Shown here: piece by piece, positions 50,965-58,467 of the stretch
Position numbering within the stretch: the stretch's first letter is position 1
How the letters are laid out: the number at the start of each line of letters is the position of its first letter
Origin: Saprospiraceae bacterium
Lineage (GTDB): Bacteria > Bacteroidota > Bacteroidia > Chitinophagales > Saprospiraceae
DNA length: 64,000 nt
Reading direction: 5' to 3'
Assembly: GCA_016714985.1 (NCBI GenBank)
Contig: JADKBS010000028.1
Location: forward strand, 62,001 to 126,000
Position numbers and translations under genes: made by a program
Notes under the pieces: generated by a model
Database searches by the model: none
Seen by the model: the letters and a program-made list of their open reading frames with translations, nothing else
What the model was told of the DNA's origin: nothing

Positions 50965-51519
50965 TTGGACTACGGAAGCACCCACAGGGACATCATCGAG
51001 AACTGCATGAGGGGTGACCGAAAGGCGCAGTTCGAGCTGTACAGGCTGTATTCACAAGCCATGTACAACGTATGCCTCCGAATGGTGAACAATGCCCTCG
51101 ACGCAGAGGACTTGCTCCAGCAGTCGTTCATTGATGTTTATTCCAAAATGGACAGCTTCCGCTACGAGTCCACCATCGGGGCTTGGATCAAGCGGATTGT
51201 GGTCAACAATTGCATCAATTTTCTGAAAAAGCGCAAGCTGAAGATTGAATCATTGGACGACCGCTTCCACCATGTACCCGACCATGAGCCGGTGAGCGAA
51301 AAACACCTGAACGTAAAGGCCATCAACGACGCCATGACCAAACTGCCGGATGGCTATCGGGTCGTGTTCAGCCTCTACCAGTTCGAGGGCTACGACCACA
51401 AGGAAATCGGCGAGATTCTCGACATCACTGAGGCCACTTCCAAGTCGCAGTTCAGCAGGGCTAGGAAGAAACTTCGGGAACTGCTCGAAGGGCAGCAACT
51501 TTTGGTTGATAAAAGTTGA
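50965..51519 (+). CDS. ECF-type RNA polymerase sigma factor
   Basis: 184 aa with a TTG start at 50965; the first ATG in frame is at 51007 and would leave MRGDRKAQF as the N-terminus. The longer form is preferred since family members have 5-10 residues before that block. Region 2: RRAQ-like stretch, YSQAMYNVCLRMVNNALDAE, LLQQSFIDVYSKMDSFRYES; region 4: YRVVFSLYQFEGYDHKEIGEI and ATSKSQFSRARKKLRELLEG (approximately 152-171). It heads an operon with a membrane protein of the anti-sigma layout and an exported beta-helix-like protein. Confidence 0.9.
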   Translation: MDYGSTHRDIIENCMRGDRKAQFELYRLYSQAMYNVCLRMVNNALDAEDLLQQSFIDVYSKMDSFRYESTIGAWIKRIVVNNCINFLKKRKLKIESLDDRFHHVPDHEPVSEKHLNVKAINDAMTKLPDGYRVVFSLYQFEGYDHKEIGEILDITEATSKSQFSRARKKLRELLEGQQLLVDKS

Positions 51520-51595
51520 TATTGGTTGATATGGGTTCATTAGGTTGATTCAGCATGTATCAACCTCACAAACCTCCATCAACCCTTATAAACCA
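51518..51595. repeat. intergenic word hairpin, GTTGATA family
   Basis: TGGTTGATAAAAGTTGATAT units (from 51503) up to about 51550 face TATCAACCTCACAAACC and CATCAACCC units at 51559-51595. The left arm overlaps the end of the sigma gene. It fills the 82-base spacer to the anti-sigma gene. Confidence 0.75.
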
Positions 51596-51601
51596 TAAAA
51601 A

Positions 51602-52141
51602 ATGAGCAACTTAGAAAAATTCATTCTGGAAAACAGGGCCGACTTCGATACCGGGGTGCCGAGTCTGGCTGCCTGGGCGAATATTGACCGACAGCTTGAC
51701 CGTCAGCGGCCAGCGGTGCGGGTGGTTTGGATGAAACGGTTACGTGCAGCAGCAGCCGTGCTGGTGTTGCTGTTGGCAGGGGGTGCCGCCGGGGCTTACT
51801 TGACCAACCAAAGCCGTGCCGTTGAGTCGCTTGCGGACGTATCGCCCGAACATGCCGAAATGGAGCGCTATTTCCACTCCCAAGTGGAAGAGAAAATGGC
51901 CAAGCTCGCCAGCTATAAGCAAGACGGCGTGGTAAAGGCCGACCTGGAAGAACTGGACGAAACTTACGAACAGCTTCAGCAAGAGCTAAAGGATGCACCG
52001 ATCGGGGCGGAGGAGAAAATCATCCAAGCGATGATTGAGACCTATCGTACCAAAATCAGCATCTTGGAGCAAGTGCTCGAAAAAGTGGAAAGCGTTAATC
52101 CTTCAACTATAAATGCAGCAGAAAATGAAGTCAGTCTTTAA
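51602..52141 (+). CDS. membrane-anchored putative anti-sigma factor
   Basis: 179 aa. A cytosolic N-terminal part of 45 residues (NLEKFILENRADFDTGVPSL) is followed by one membrane segment (about 49-67, AAAAVLVLLLAGGAAGAYL) and a periplasmic part with a coiled-coil-like stretch (KADLEELDETYEQLQQELK). No zinc-binding HxxxCxxC motif is present. The position directly after an ECF sigma gene and the layout argue for an anti-sigma factor (inference). Its end overlaps the next gene by 29 bases. Confidence 0.72.
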   Translation: MSNLEKFILENRADFDTGVPSLAAWANIDRQLDRQRPAVRVVWMKRLRAAAAVLVLLLAGGAAGAYLTNQSRAVESLADVSPEHAEMERYFHSQVEEKMAKLASYKQDGVVKADLEELDETYEQLQQELKDAPIGAEEKIIQAMIETYRTKISILEQVLEKVESVNPSTINAAENEVSL

Positions 52142-53318
52142 ATATCAAATGCTTTTGGTGGCCATTGCTTGGTGCATGGTTGCGTTGTCTTTCGGCAATG
52201 CTGCGCCACACCCTGCATGGTATTCCGCCGCCACGTTGGAAGCTACATTTGGGCAACAAGACCCCAACGCACAGGATTTCACAAAGACCATCAAAAAGGA
52301 ATTCCCCCTCAACAGCAATGGAACGGTGAACATCGTGAACAAATACGGCAAGGTGGACGTGAAAACCTGGGACAAAAACCGGGCAAAAGTGGAAGTGACC
52401 ATCGTCGTGAAAGCCTCCAGCGAATCGCAGGCGCAACCCGTATTCGACCGCATCCGCATCGAGTTTGCGAATGACGACAGCTACGTGAAAGCCGAGACCG
52501 TTATTGAGTCCACCAAAAGTAATTGGTTCGACTGGGGAGGGTGGAACGAAAAGACCGAGTTCCAAATCAACTACCAAGTTTATATGCCAGCCTCCGCATC
52601 CATTGACTTGACCAACAAGTATGGAGATGCGCTGGTGGCGCCGCTTAATGGCAAGGCAAAGGCCGACATCAAGTACGGCAATATCCGTTTGGAAGGAGCC
52701 AATGCGGGCCTTTCCCTCGTGCTAGACTATAGCGAAGGCAGCACGGTAGTGAAGTCGGGCGATGCCAATGTGAACATATCGTACAGCAAGCTGACCATGA
52801 ACGACGTTCGCAATGTCAATTTGACTTCAAAATACTCGAAACTGAACTTGGAGAATGGTGGAGACTTGAACGCAGAATCCAGGTACGATGATATGAAGTT
52901 GGGCAAGGTCAACCATTTGCAATGCAACACCAAATATGGCAGCGTGGCAGTCGGCAGCGCCAACAGCATCAAGGCAACTGCCCAATATTCCGACATCAAG
53001 GTGGAGCGGCTCAAGGGCAACGGCGATTTTGACATCGCTCACGGCGGACTGCGGATCGACAACGTATCAAAGGGTTTTGAAAAAATAAACTTGCTTGGCG
53101 AGCACTCCGATTTCAGGATAGGTATTGAAAATGGCGCAAGCTATACGTTTGATGCCAATGCCAGTTTTGCGGGCATCGCCTACCCCGATGGGCTGGTGGT
53201 GACCTACGAGCAAGAGAAAGGCAGTTCGCACCAGGTTAAAGGCCATGCAGGTAGCCAGAATACCAAAGGCGCCATCAAGGCCAGCTTGAACTATGGTGGG
53301 TTGAAGGTGAAGCAGTAA
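52113..53318 (+). CDS. exported DUF4097-like adhesin/beta-helix protein
   Basis: 401 aa. A signal peptide (about 1-30, with MLLVAIAWCMVALSFGNAA) precedes a repeat domain: FPLNSNGTVNIVNKYGKVDV, then ASIDLTNKYGDALVAPLNGK, IKYGNIRLEGANAGL, ISYSKLTMNDVRNVNLTSKY and others up to AIKASLNYGGLKVKQ. The repeated K-Y-G/S-x-L/V turns suggest a right-handed beta-helix of the DUF4097 type. Function unknown. Third gene of the ECF operon, overlapping the anti-sigma gene by 29 bases; a second in-frame ATG is at 52125. Confidence 0.82.
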   Translation: MQQKMKSVFKYQMLLVAIAWCMVALSFGNAAPHPAWYSAATLEATFGQQDPNAQDFTKTIKKEFPLNSNGTVNIVNKYGKVDVKTWDKNRAKVEVTIVVKASSESQAQPVFDRIRIEFANDDSYVKAETVIESTKSNWFDWGGWNEKTEFQINYQVYMPASASIDLTNKYGDALVAPLNGKAKADIKYGNIRLEGANAGLSLVLDYSEGSTVVKSGDANVNISYSKLTMNDVRNVNLTSKYSKLNLENGGDLNAESRYDDMKLGKVNHLQCNTKYGSVAVGSANSIKATAQYSDIKVERLKGNGDFDIAHGGLRIDNVSKGFEKINLLGEHSDFRIGIENGASYTFDANASFAGIAYPDGLVVTYEQEKGSSHQVKGHAGSQNTKGAIKASLNYGGLKVKQ

Positions 53319-53329
53319 AAGCCCTGGCT

Positions 53330-53392
53330 GTGAGTTGCCAGTTGAGGGCAGAACCTCGCTCGAAACTTGCAACTCAAAGCTCGCAACTCAAG
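53330..53392. repeat. word hairpin after the DUF4097 gene
   Basis: TGAGTTGCCAGTTGAGGGC (from 53331) faces GCAACTCAAAGCTCGCAACT (53369-53388). Pairing is partial. It opens a 948-base gene-free stretch (53319-54266) that also holds the terminator at 53452, the double-hairpin copy at 53497, a minus-direction terminator at 53697 and two hairpins at 54042; 53740-54030 shows nothing I can name. Confidence 0.5.
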
Positions 53393-53451
53393 AATACTAG
53401 CAGCTTACGCTGTTACGAAAGCTGAAATTTCATACTAATTCAATTTTTGTT

Positions 53452-53480
53452 AGCCGCTTCCGGTTTGGAGCGGCTTTTTT
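53452..53480 (+). terminator. rho-independent terminator of the ECF operon
   Basis: AGCCGCT (53452-53458) pairs with AGCGGCT (53469-53475), followed by six T. Confidence 0.85.
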
Positions 53481-53496
53481 CGTTGGATGAAGGGTA

Positions 53497-53616
53497 GCTG
53501 CCAAGGAGGGTGTGGGAGGAAAGAGAAAAAATGAATTTTTTCTCTTTCCTCCCGCATTTTAAGGGGTGTTTGGGGAAATTTTTCCAATTTTCTCCAAACA
53601 CCCCCTGATAGGCAGC
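53497..53616. repeat. double-hairpin element, copy 2
   Basis: Outer stem GCTGCC/GGCAGC (53497-53502, 53611-53616); hairpin 1 TGTGGGAGGAAAGAGAAA with its complement (53511-53556); hairpin 2 GGGGTGTTTGG with its complement (53563-53604). Compared with copy 1, a G-C pair became A-T in hairpin 1 (GGAGAG/CTCTCC to GGAAAG/CTTTCC), and both arms of the outer stem changed together. Confidence 0.9.
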
Positions 53617-53696
53617 AGCGATTAAAGTAGTAGTGAAATTGAAGAATTTGAAAACAAAAACAAGTAGCTTGCTTGATAGGGGATATAAAAAAAAGA

Positions 53697-53716
53697 GGTC
53701 AAGGCTCGCCTTGACC
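53697..53716 (-). terminator. terminator-like hairpin, minus direction
   Basis: GGTCAAGG and CCTTGACC around CTCG; on the minus strand it is followed by TCTTTTTTTT. No minus-strand gene ends nearby. Confidence 0.6.
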
Positions 53717-54041
53717 CCCTGAATAAACACCTAAAACCCTATTAGATTTCCAAATTTTGTGGGGAGTGTCTGCATTGGACGCAATGACTTATTCTAAAGG
53801 TTGGTCATTGTGGAATTGTTCGACGAACTTGATGAAAATTTCTTGAAAGCTGATAATTCAGCCTTTTGACATTGCTGAACGGGTGTTTTTCTTGGCTAAT
53901 TGAGCATTTAACATTAAATTGCACCATATTTGCATTCTGACATGTGTATTCTGGGGCAAATGGCGATAGGCTATTTTTTACGCCAGCCCTTCTTTTGGTA
54001 TTCAGCAAGTTATGATGGCGGCTAAGTAACGTTCAAAGAAT

Positions 54042-54125
54042 AAGTTCCTTGTGGTTTCGGCGGCTTTGCTTCCGAAACCACAAGGAACTTCCTAAAGTTG
54101 GCTGCCTTTGGCGGCCAACTTTAGG
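54042..54125. repeat. two perfect hairpins back to back
   Basis: Hairpin A: AAGTTCCTTGTGGTTTCGG (54042-54060) with its exact complement 54072-54090. Hairpin B: CCTAAAGTTGGCTGCC (54091-54106) with 54110-54125, one G-U pair. It stands 140 bases upstream of the SPOR-like gene. Confidence 0.85.
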
Positions 54126-54266
54126 AAGATATTTCTTAGGCGTTGCTGAATAAAAATTGGAGCAGGGCAGTTTTTCGGCCCTGCCCCACAACAAAATGCT
54201 ACTTTCAGGGCGTTTTGTCGTCATAACTGCCGGAGTGTTTCCGGGCAAATACCAAAGCAAAATCAC

Positions 54267-56138
54267 ATGATGTCTCAAATCCGTGTTTTCACTTTAGCTT
54301 TCCTTTTCCTCTTGGCCTTTGTGGCCAATGCCCAAGAGGAGATTCCTGAATACACCGTACAAGTCGGCAATTACGCCAACCCAAAGCCCGGCGACTTCGC
54401 GCAATTGCAAACGCATGGGTTCCTTTATTCCACCAAGCGGTCCAACCACACCGATGTTTTCATGGGCGGCTACCTGTCGGAAAAAGAAGCCTACGAAGCC
54501 TTGGCCACTTTGCAGCTTTTTGGCTACGGCAATGCCGCCGTCACCAAGCTCAACGTGGACGGTGGGCAGTCCGTGGCGGTCATCCAGTTGGCGACGAAAA
54601 GGCTGGGCGATAAAATCAACTGGGAGGAATACCTCGCTGCCGGGCAACTGTACGTATTGCTGAGTGGCAAACAAATAAAGCTCTTTACGGGCACTTTCCC
54701 TGATGTGTCTTCGGCAAAGGCGCATTTGGCCAAAATCCAGAAAGTCGGCTTCAAGGATGCCTTCGTGCGGAACGTGAACAATGTGCTTTTGCACGAGGCC
54801 GGCGACTTCGAGATGGGCGGCGCTCCCAAGCGGCCTTTGATTCCACTGGTTTTTGAGGAACCCAAAAAGGAAGAAAAAACCTCGGAACCAGCCAAGCCCG
54901 CCGCTGAACCCAAGAAGGAAGAGGTGCCAAAGGACTACGATGCGGTGTCCATCGTGCCCACTGCCAAGACCGAAGCGGAACCAAAGGCAAAACCTTCGGA
55001 AGTAACCCCCAAGGGTGGCGAACCCAAAACTGAATCCGAAAAGAAGGCACCAGAAAAGGTGGAACCCGTGCAAAAAGAGCCTATCAAAAAAGAGCCGGAA
55101 AAAAACGTTGCCAAGGAAGCCACCCCTGTGCCCGTCAGCTTCGAGGCCGACCTGCCCGACATCCGGCCCAACGTGAAGCGCACCTCTGCCTACGAATTGC
55201 AGAAGGCGCTCAAGGCCGAAGGCTCCTACAAAGGCTCCCTCGATGGCTTCTATGGCAAGAGTACCCGCACATCTTACGAATTGGCCTTGGCCAACAACCG
55301 CCAACTGCAGAAGTACCGCATCCTTGCCAAGTACATGGTTACCCCAGCCGAGGATGCAGCGAAAGGCTCCGTGCAGTTCTATATCAATACGCTTTGGGAC
55401 GACCCCAAGGTTGCCGTGGATGGCTTGGCCGCCTCCAAGGCGCCCATCGCCCGTGCCTACCGTGCCTACTTCCGCTATGCCAGCGAAGGGCAAGGCAAGG
55501 AAGTCAACTGGATGATGAACGAGGCCATCAAAGAGGCCTATGCTGGCAAAAAAACGGCCTCCTCGAAGTTCGACCCGACCGTGCGCTATGCCTACGAGGA
55601 CATTGACCAACTGCTCACGCACCTGCGCTACATCCACGAGGCATCGCCCGATGGCCCTTCGGCGCCATGCTGGCTCTTCCGCAAGCACCCCGGCCCAGCA
55701 CTCAAGGCGTTTGGGCCCGCAGAGGGCAGCAACCTGAAACTCCAGGCTTGCGGCGGCTTCTGGGAATGGGAAGAGGTGAAGGTGCTCGACGCCATCGCCC
55801 GTGACCTCAACGGCTCGTCGCAGACCAGCGAGGCTGCTATCGCAAAAAGCCAGTCGCAGCTTGCACAGCTTTACCTCACGCCCAAGGCACTGACCGACGA
55901 CGAGCGCAAAGCCCTCGAAGCCTGGAACGCCAAGCTGTGGCAAGGTATCGAAGGCTGGTCGAGCCGTGACCCCATGTTGGCAGAAATTGCTACCGCCATG
56001 AAAATCAGCTATTTGCAAGCGGAAGTGCTGTTCGAAGATTTCTTCATGGACGAAGGCTTCAACGAGCGGGAAGCCAAGGCACTTGGCCTACAAGCCATGA
56101 AGGTGCTGGTTGGGCATCATTTGGAGCGGTTTATTTAA
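54267..56138 (+). CDS. SPOR-like, proline/lysine-linker, peptidoglycan-associated-type protein
   Basis: 623 aa. Signal peptide (about 1-22, ending in NAQ). Residues 28-175 contain two SPOR-like repeats (YTVQVGNYANPKPGDF, GYLSEKEAYEALATLQLFGY, then LYVLLSGKQIKLFTGTFPD, and KIQKVGFKDAFVRN). A linker (about 190-300) is rich in Lys, Glu and Pro. A peptidoglycan-binding-like segment follows (about 312-345: YELQKALKAEGSYKGSLDGF). The last 250 residues have no family that I know. Probably at the periplasm or cell surface, binding cell wall. It is a single-gene unit. Confidence 0.72.
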   Translation: MMSQIRVFTLAFLFLLAFVANAQEEIPEYTVQVGNYANPKPGDFAQLQTHGFLYSTKRSNHTDVFMGGYLSEKEAYEALATLQLFGYGNAAVTKLNVDGGQSVAVIQLATKRLGDKINWEEYLAAGQLYVLLSGKQIKLFTGTFPDVSSAKAHLAKIQKVGFKDAFVRNVNNVLLHEAGDFEMGGAPKRPLIPLVFEEPKKEEKTSEPAKPAAEPKKEEVPKDYDAVSIVPTAKTEAEPKAKPSEVTPKGGEPKTESEKKAPEKVEPVQKEPIKKEPEKNVAKEATPVPVSFEADLPDIRPNVKRTSAYELQKALKAEGSYKGSLDGFYGKSTRTSYELALANNRQLQKYRILAKYMVTPAEDAAKGSVQFYINTLWDDPKVAVDGLAASKAPIARAYRAYFRYASEGQGKEVNWMMNEAIKEAYAGKKTASSKFDPTVRYAYEDIDQLLTHLRYIHEASPDGPSAPCWLFRKHPGPALKAFGPAEGSNLKLQACGGFWEWEEVKVLDAIARDLNGSSQTSEAAIAKSQSQLAQLYLTPKALTDDERKALEAWNAKLWQGIEGWSSRDPMLAEIATAMKISYLQAEVLFEDFFMDEGFNEREAKALGLQAMKVLVGHHLERFI

Positions 56139-56242
56139 AAAATGGCTTCGAGTTGACGTAGAGTGTTGTTTTTCAACGCTTTGTAAATGTTTAAAGTCTA
56201 AACTAATTTCAGGGGCCTACTGAAGTGTTATTGCCCTGAATT

Positions 56243-56275
56243 AAAGTCCCCATCGTCATTGGCGGTGGGGACTTT
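56243..56275. terminator. bidirectional terminator
   Basis: AAAGTCCCCATCG and the GGTGGGGACTTT arm around TCATTGG, followed by ATTTTTT. It separates the convergent SPOR-like and ACMSD genes. Confidence 0.85.
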
Positions 56276-56290
56276 ATTTTTTAAAAAAAC

Positions 56291-57298
56291 TCAAACGAAC
56301 TGCTCGGCTTTCAGCCCCAGCCAGTCCAGCGTGTTTTTATGGAAAATCTTCTCAATGGTCGCCTGCGGCAAATCGGAGTCTTCGATGAACTTCCCGATTT
56401 CGAGGTCGCCGAGCGGGAAGGGGTAGTCGGAGCCAAGCGTTACCTTGTCTTCGCCGACCATGTCCAGCACATATTTTAGCATGGTGATGTCATGCGTGAT
56501 GCCATCCACCCAGAACTGGCCGAGGTAGTTGCGGGGGTTCACGGGATTGTCCAAGGCCACGAGGTCGGGTCGGCAGTGGAAGCCGTGCTCGATGCGCCCA
56601 ATGGTGGGCAGGAAGGAGCCGCCCGCATGGGCAAAGCAGCAGCGCAGCCCGGGCAGTTTTTCAAAAACACCGCTGAAAATCATGGAGCAGGTTGCACGGC
56701 TCGTCTCGGCGGGCATGCCCACCAGCCACGGCAGCCAATAGCGCTGGATATGCTTCTCCCCCATCATGTTCCAAGGATGTACGAACAGGGCCATGCCCAG
56801 TTCCTGGCATGCCTCGAAAATGGGCAGGAACTGAGGCTCGCCCAAGTTCAGGTCGTTGATGTTCGAGCCGATTTGGACGCCCACCAGCCCGATTTCCTTG
56901 CAGCGTTCCAATTCCTTGATGCTCAACTCCGTGTCCTGCATGGGCAGGGTGCCGAGGCCGATGTAGTGGCGGGGCTTTTCCTTCACCAGTCCGGCGATAT
57001 GGTCGTTGAGGAAGCAGGAAATGGCCAAGGTATCGGCAGGCTTGGCCCAGTAGCTGAACAGTACGGGAATGGTGCAGACGACCTGCACCTGTGTGCCATG
57101 CGTGGCATATTCGCCGATGCGCAGGTCGGCATCCCAACAGTTCTGCTCCACCCGCCGGAAAAAAGTCGTTCCCTTCATCATGTCGGCGAAGCCCGGCTGG
57201 TTATGCTCCAAGTGGATGAAGCCGTCGTAGCCGAACTGCTCCGCCCAACGGGGCAGGTGGGCGGGCATGATATGGGTGTGCATGTCAATTTTTAGCAT
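56291..57298 (-). CDS. 2-amino-3-carboxymuconate-6-semialdehyde decarboxylase (ACMSD)
   Basis: 335 aa, the size of human ACMSD (336). A zinc TIM-barrel of the amidohydrolase superfamily. The metal ligands fall where the family has them: H7 and H9 in DMHTHIMP, H174 in FVHPWNMMG, H224 in FAHAGGSFLP and D291 in LGSDYPFPLG. It decarboxylates the unstable product of 3-hydroxyanthranilate oxidation and diverts the kynurenine pathway from NAD synthesis to 2-aminomuconate. No 3-hydroxyanthranilate dioxygenase is adjacent. The RidA-like deaminase at 9720 could act downstream of it. Confidence 0.94.
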   Translation of the reverse strand: MLKIDMHTHIMPAHLPRWAEQFGYDGFIHLEHNQPGFADMMKGTTFFRRVEQNCWDADLRIGEYATHGTQVQVVCTIPVLFSYWAKPADTLAISCFLNDHIAGLVKEKPRHYIGLGTLPMQDTELSIKELERCKEIGLVGVQIGSNINDLNLGEPQFLPIFEACQELGMALFVHPWNMMGEKHIQRYWLPWLVGMPAETSRATCSMIFSGVFEKLPGLRCCFAHAGGSFLPTIGRIEHGFHCRPDLVALDNPVNPRNYLGQFWVDGITHDITMLKYVLDMVGEDKVTLGSDYPFPLGDLEIGKFIEDSDLPQATIEKIFHKNTLDWLGLKAEQFV

Positions 57299-57371
57299 AA
57301 GCTGGGTTTTGAGGCAAAACTATCTATTTTCCTCGTTCTACGATACCTTACCGACCCTGCCCGAATTCAAC

Positions 57372-57605
57372 ATGGACGAATCCGATTTTGCGTTTTTCCT
57401 GTACGACCTAGTTGCGGATAAAGCGACAAGTACCCTGTCGTTGAAGTTGCAACGGGTGGTTTATACCAAGTTTGCGAATGCTTTGGAGCAGATTACGCAG
57501 CTTGATTCAGCCCATGATAGCCTGATTGAACTGAGTACCACAACGAAAGAGAGGTTCACACTCACTTATGATGGCACAGCAGAAATACAGCTTGTCGCTA
57601 ACTGA
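57372..57605 (+). CDS. small hypothetical protein
   Basis: 77 aa from the ATG at 57372 (MDESDFAFFLYDLVADKATS). Mostly helical, with LQRVVYTKFANALEQITQLD in the middle and a beta-rich end (TKERFTLTYDGTAEIQLVAN). No known domain. It is divergent from ACMSD with 73 bases between the starts and stands at the edge of the accessory strip. Genuine by composition and by clean start, but not recognised. Confidence 0.55.
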   Translation: MDESDFAFFLYDLVADKATSTLSLKLQRVVYTKFANALEQITQLDSAHDSLIELSTTTKERFTLTYDGTAEIQLVAN

Positions 57606-57902
57606 TACCATTTGTAGCACTGACTCGTCCTAAAATCTTTGCTCCGCAGCCTTCCCCAGCCAGTTCATATCAAGCATTTGCGCCTTATTGAGGTCGTTGA
57701 TTCAAACCTATTGAGACCGTTGCCATATCCCGGCGGTTGTCGTTGAAGATGTATTTGTAGATTCGGTATTTGCTGTAACCAAACCTTCCCGAAAATTAGT
57801 GTCACGCTGGTCAACTGCTGGCCACGGTCTCTCCAAAGGGGCAAGCAGACCAGCCGCCCCTATCCAAACGTTTACGCTGATTACCCAAATTTTGAACACT
57901 TA
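57606..57902. other. gene-free stretch, probably decayed
   Basis: No believable gene on either strand. The minus strand has short frames of fragment-like composition at 57708-57899 but no clear start or family. It lies at the left end of the strip with the toxin-antitoxin pair and broken genes. Confidence 0.4.
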
Positions 57903-57933
57903 TTGAATCTTAATTCCAGACACGCTATCTTTG
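57903..57933 (+). promoter_or_regulatory. promoter of the toxin-antitoxin operon
   Basis: TTG at 57903-57905, spacer of 20, TATCTTTG at 57926-57933. The antitoxin ATG comes only five bases after the -7 element, so the transcript probably starts at or near the A of the ATG (leaderless). Confidence 0.7.
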
Positions 57934-57938
57934 CTACT

Positions 57939-58196
57939 ATGACCGTAGAACTCATCTCATCGGAAGTTTTAAAACTAAGCCGATTGCAGCGGATAGAAAT
58001 CATCCGGCTGTTGGTGGACAGCATTGCCAACGAAGAAAAAGGGCAGGACGACCAAGGCGTGGCGCAAGCGCAAGCCGAAGAGATTGACCGTAGGCTTGCC
58101 CGCTTCGATGCTGGGGAGGCAAATGCTATCTCCGGCGAGCTAGTGCATGCCGAACTTGCCCAAAAATATGGCTTACAACTATCAACTCCTTCCTGA
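57939..58196 (+). CDS. antitoxin of an addiction module (TIGR02574-like)
   Basis: 85 aa. ISSEVLKLSRLQRIEIIRLL and VDSIANEEKGQD near residues 5-37 match putative addiction-module components, with a helical middle part and a C-terminus (ELVHAELAQKYGL) that probably winds around the toxin. Its last 29 bases overlap the start of the toxin gene, as is usual for such pairs. It likely represses its own promoter. The pair stands alone in a decayed strip. Confidence 0.82.
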   Translation: MTVELISSEVLKLSRLQRIEIIRLLVDSIANEEKGQDDQGVAQAQAEEIDRRLARFDAGEANAISGELVHAELAQKYGLQLSTPS

Positions 58197-58467
58197 AGCA
58201 ATCGCCGAACTCTCTAGGGCCCTCGATTGGTACCTCGAAAAAACGTTGCCGTTGGCGCAATCTTTTTTCGATGACTATATCAAGGTTGTCGCCCGCATCA
58301 CAGCCAATCCCTTCCAGTTTCCAAAAGCAAAGGGCGAAGTTCGTAAAGCACGACTCGGTGCTACTTTCCCATACACCGTCTATTTTGTCGTACGGGGTGA
58401 TGTAGTCTTGGTAGTCGCTGTTTTTCACGAAAAGCGAAATCCGACAGTCTGGCAGGGTCGGGCTTAA
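58168..58467 (+). CDS. RelE/ParE-family toxin
   Basis: 99 aa from the ATG at 58168 (MAYNYQLLPEAIAELSRALD); an in-frame ATG at 58147 would add seven residues. LLPEAIAELSRALDWYLEKT and FQFPKAKGEVRKARLGATFP are the ParE/RelE plasmid stabilisation pattern, ending in VVLVVAVFHEKRNPTVW with the conserved FHxxRxP segment. ParE types block gyrase and RelE types cut mRNA on the ribosome; which applies cannot be told. Intact, no stops. Confidence 0.88.
   Translation: MAYNYQLLPEAIAELSRALDWYLEKTLPLAQSFFDDYIKVVARITANPFQFPKAKGEVRKARLGATFPYTVYFVVRGDVVLVVAVFHEKRNPTVWQGRA

Noticed and set aside
54294..56018. Very long open frame (574 codons) on the minus strand inside the SPOR-like gene
   Set aside because: It mirrors the plus-strand gene, whose signal peptide, SPOR-like repeats and codon pattern are convincing. 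The minus frame has low-complexity Gly/Phe runs and no family.
57708..57899. 63-codon minus-strand frame near the accessory strip
   Set aside because: No family, no promoter, and composition like random sequence. Kept only as part of a probably decayed stretch.
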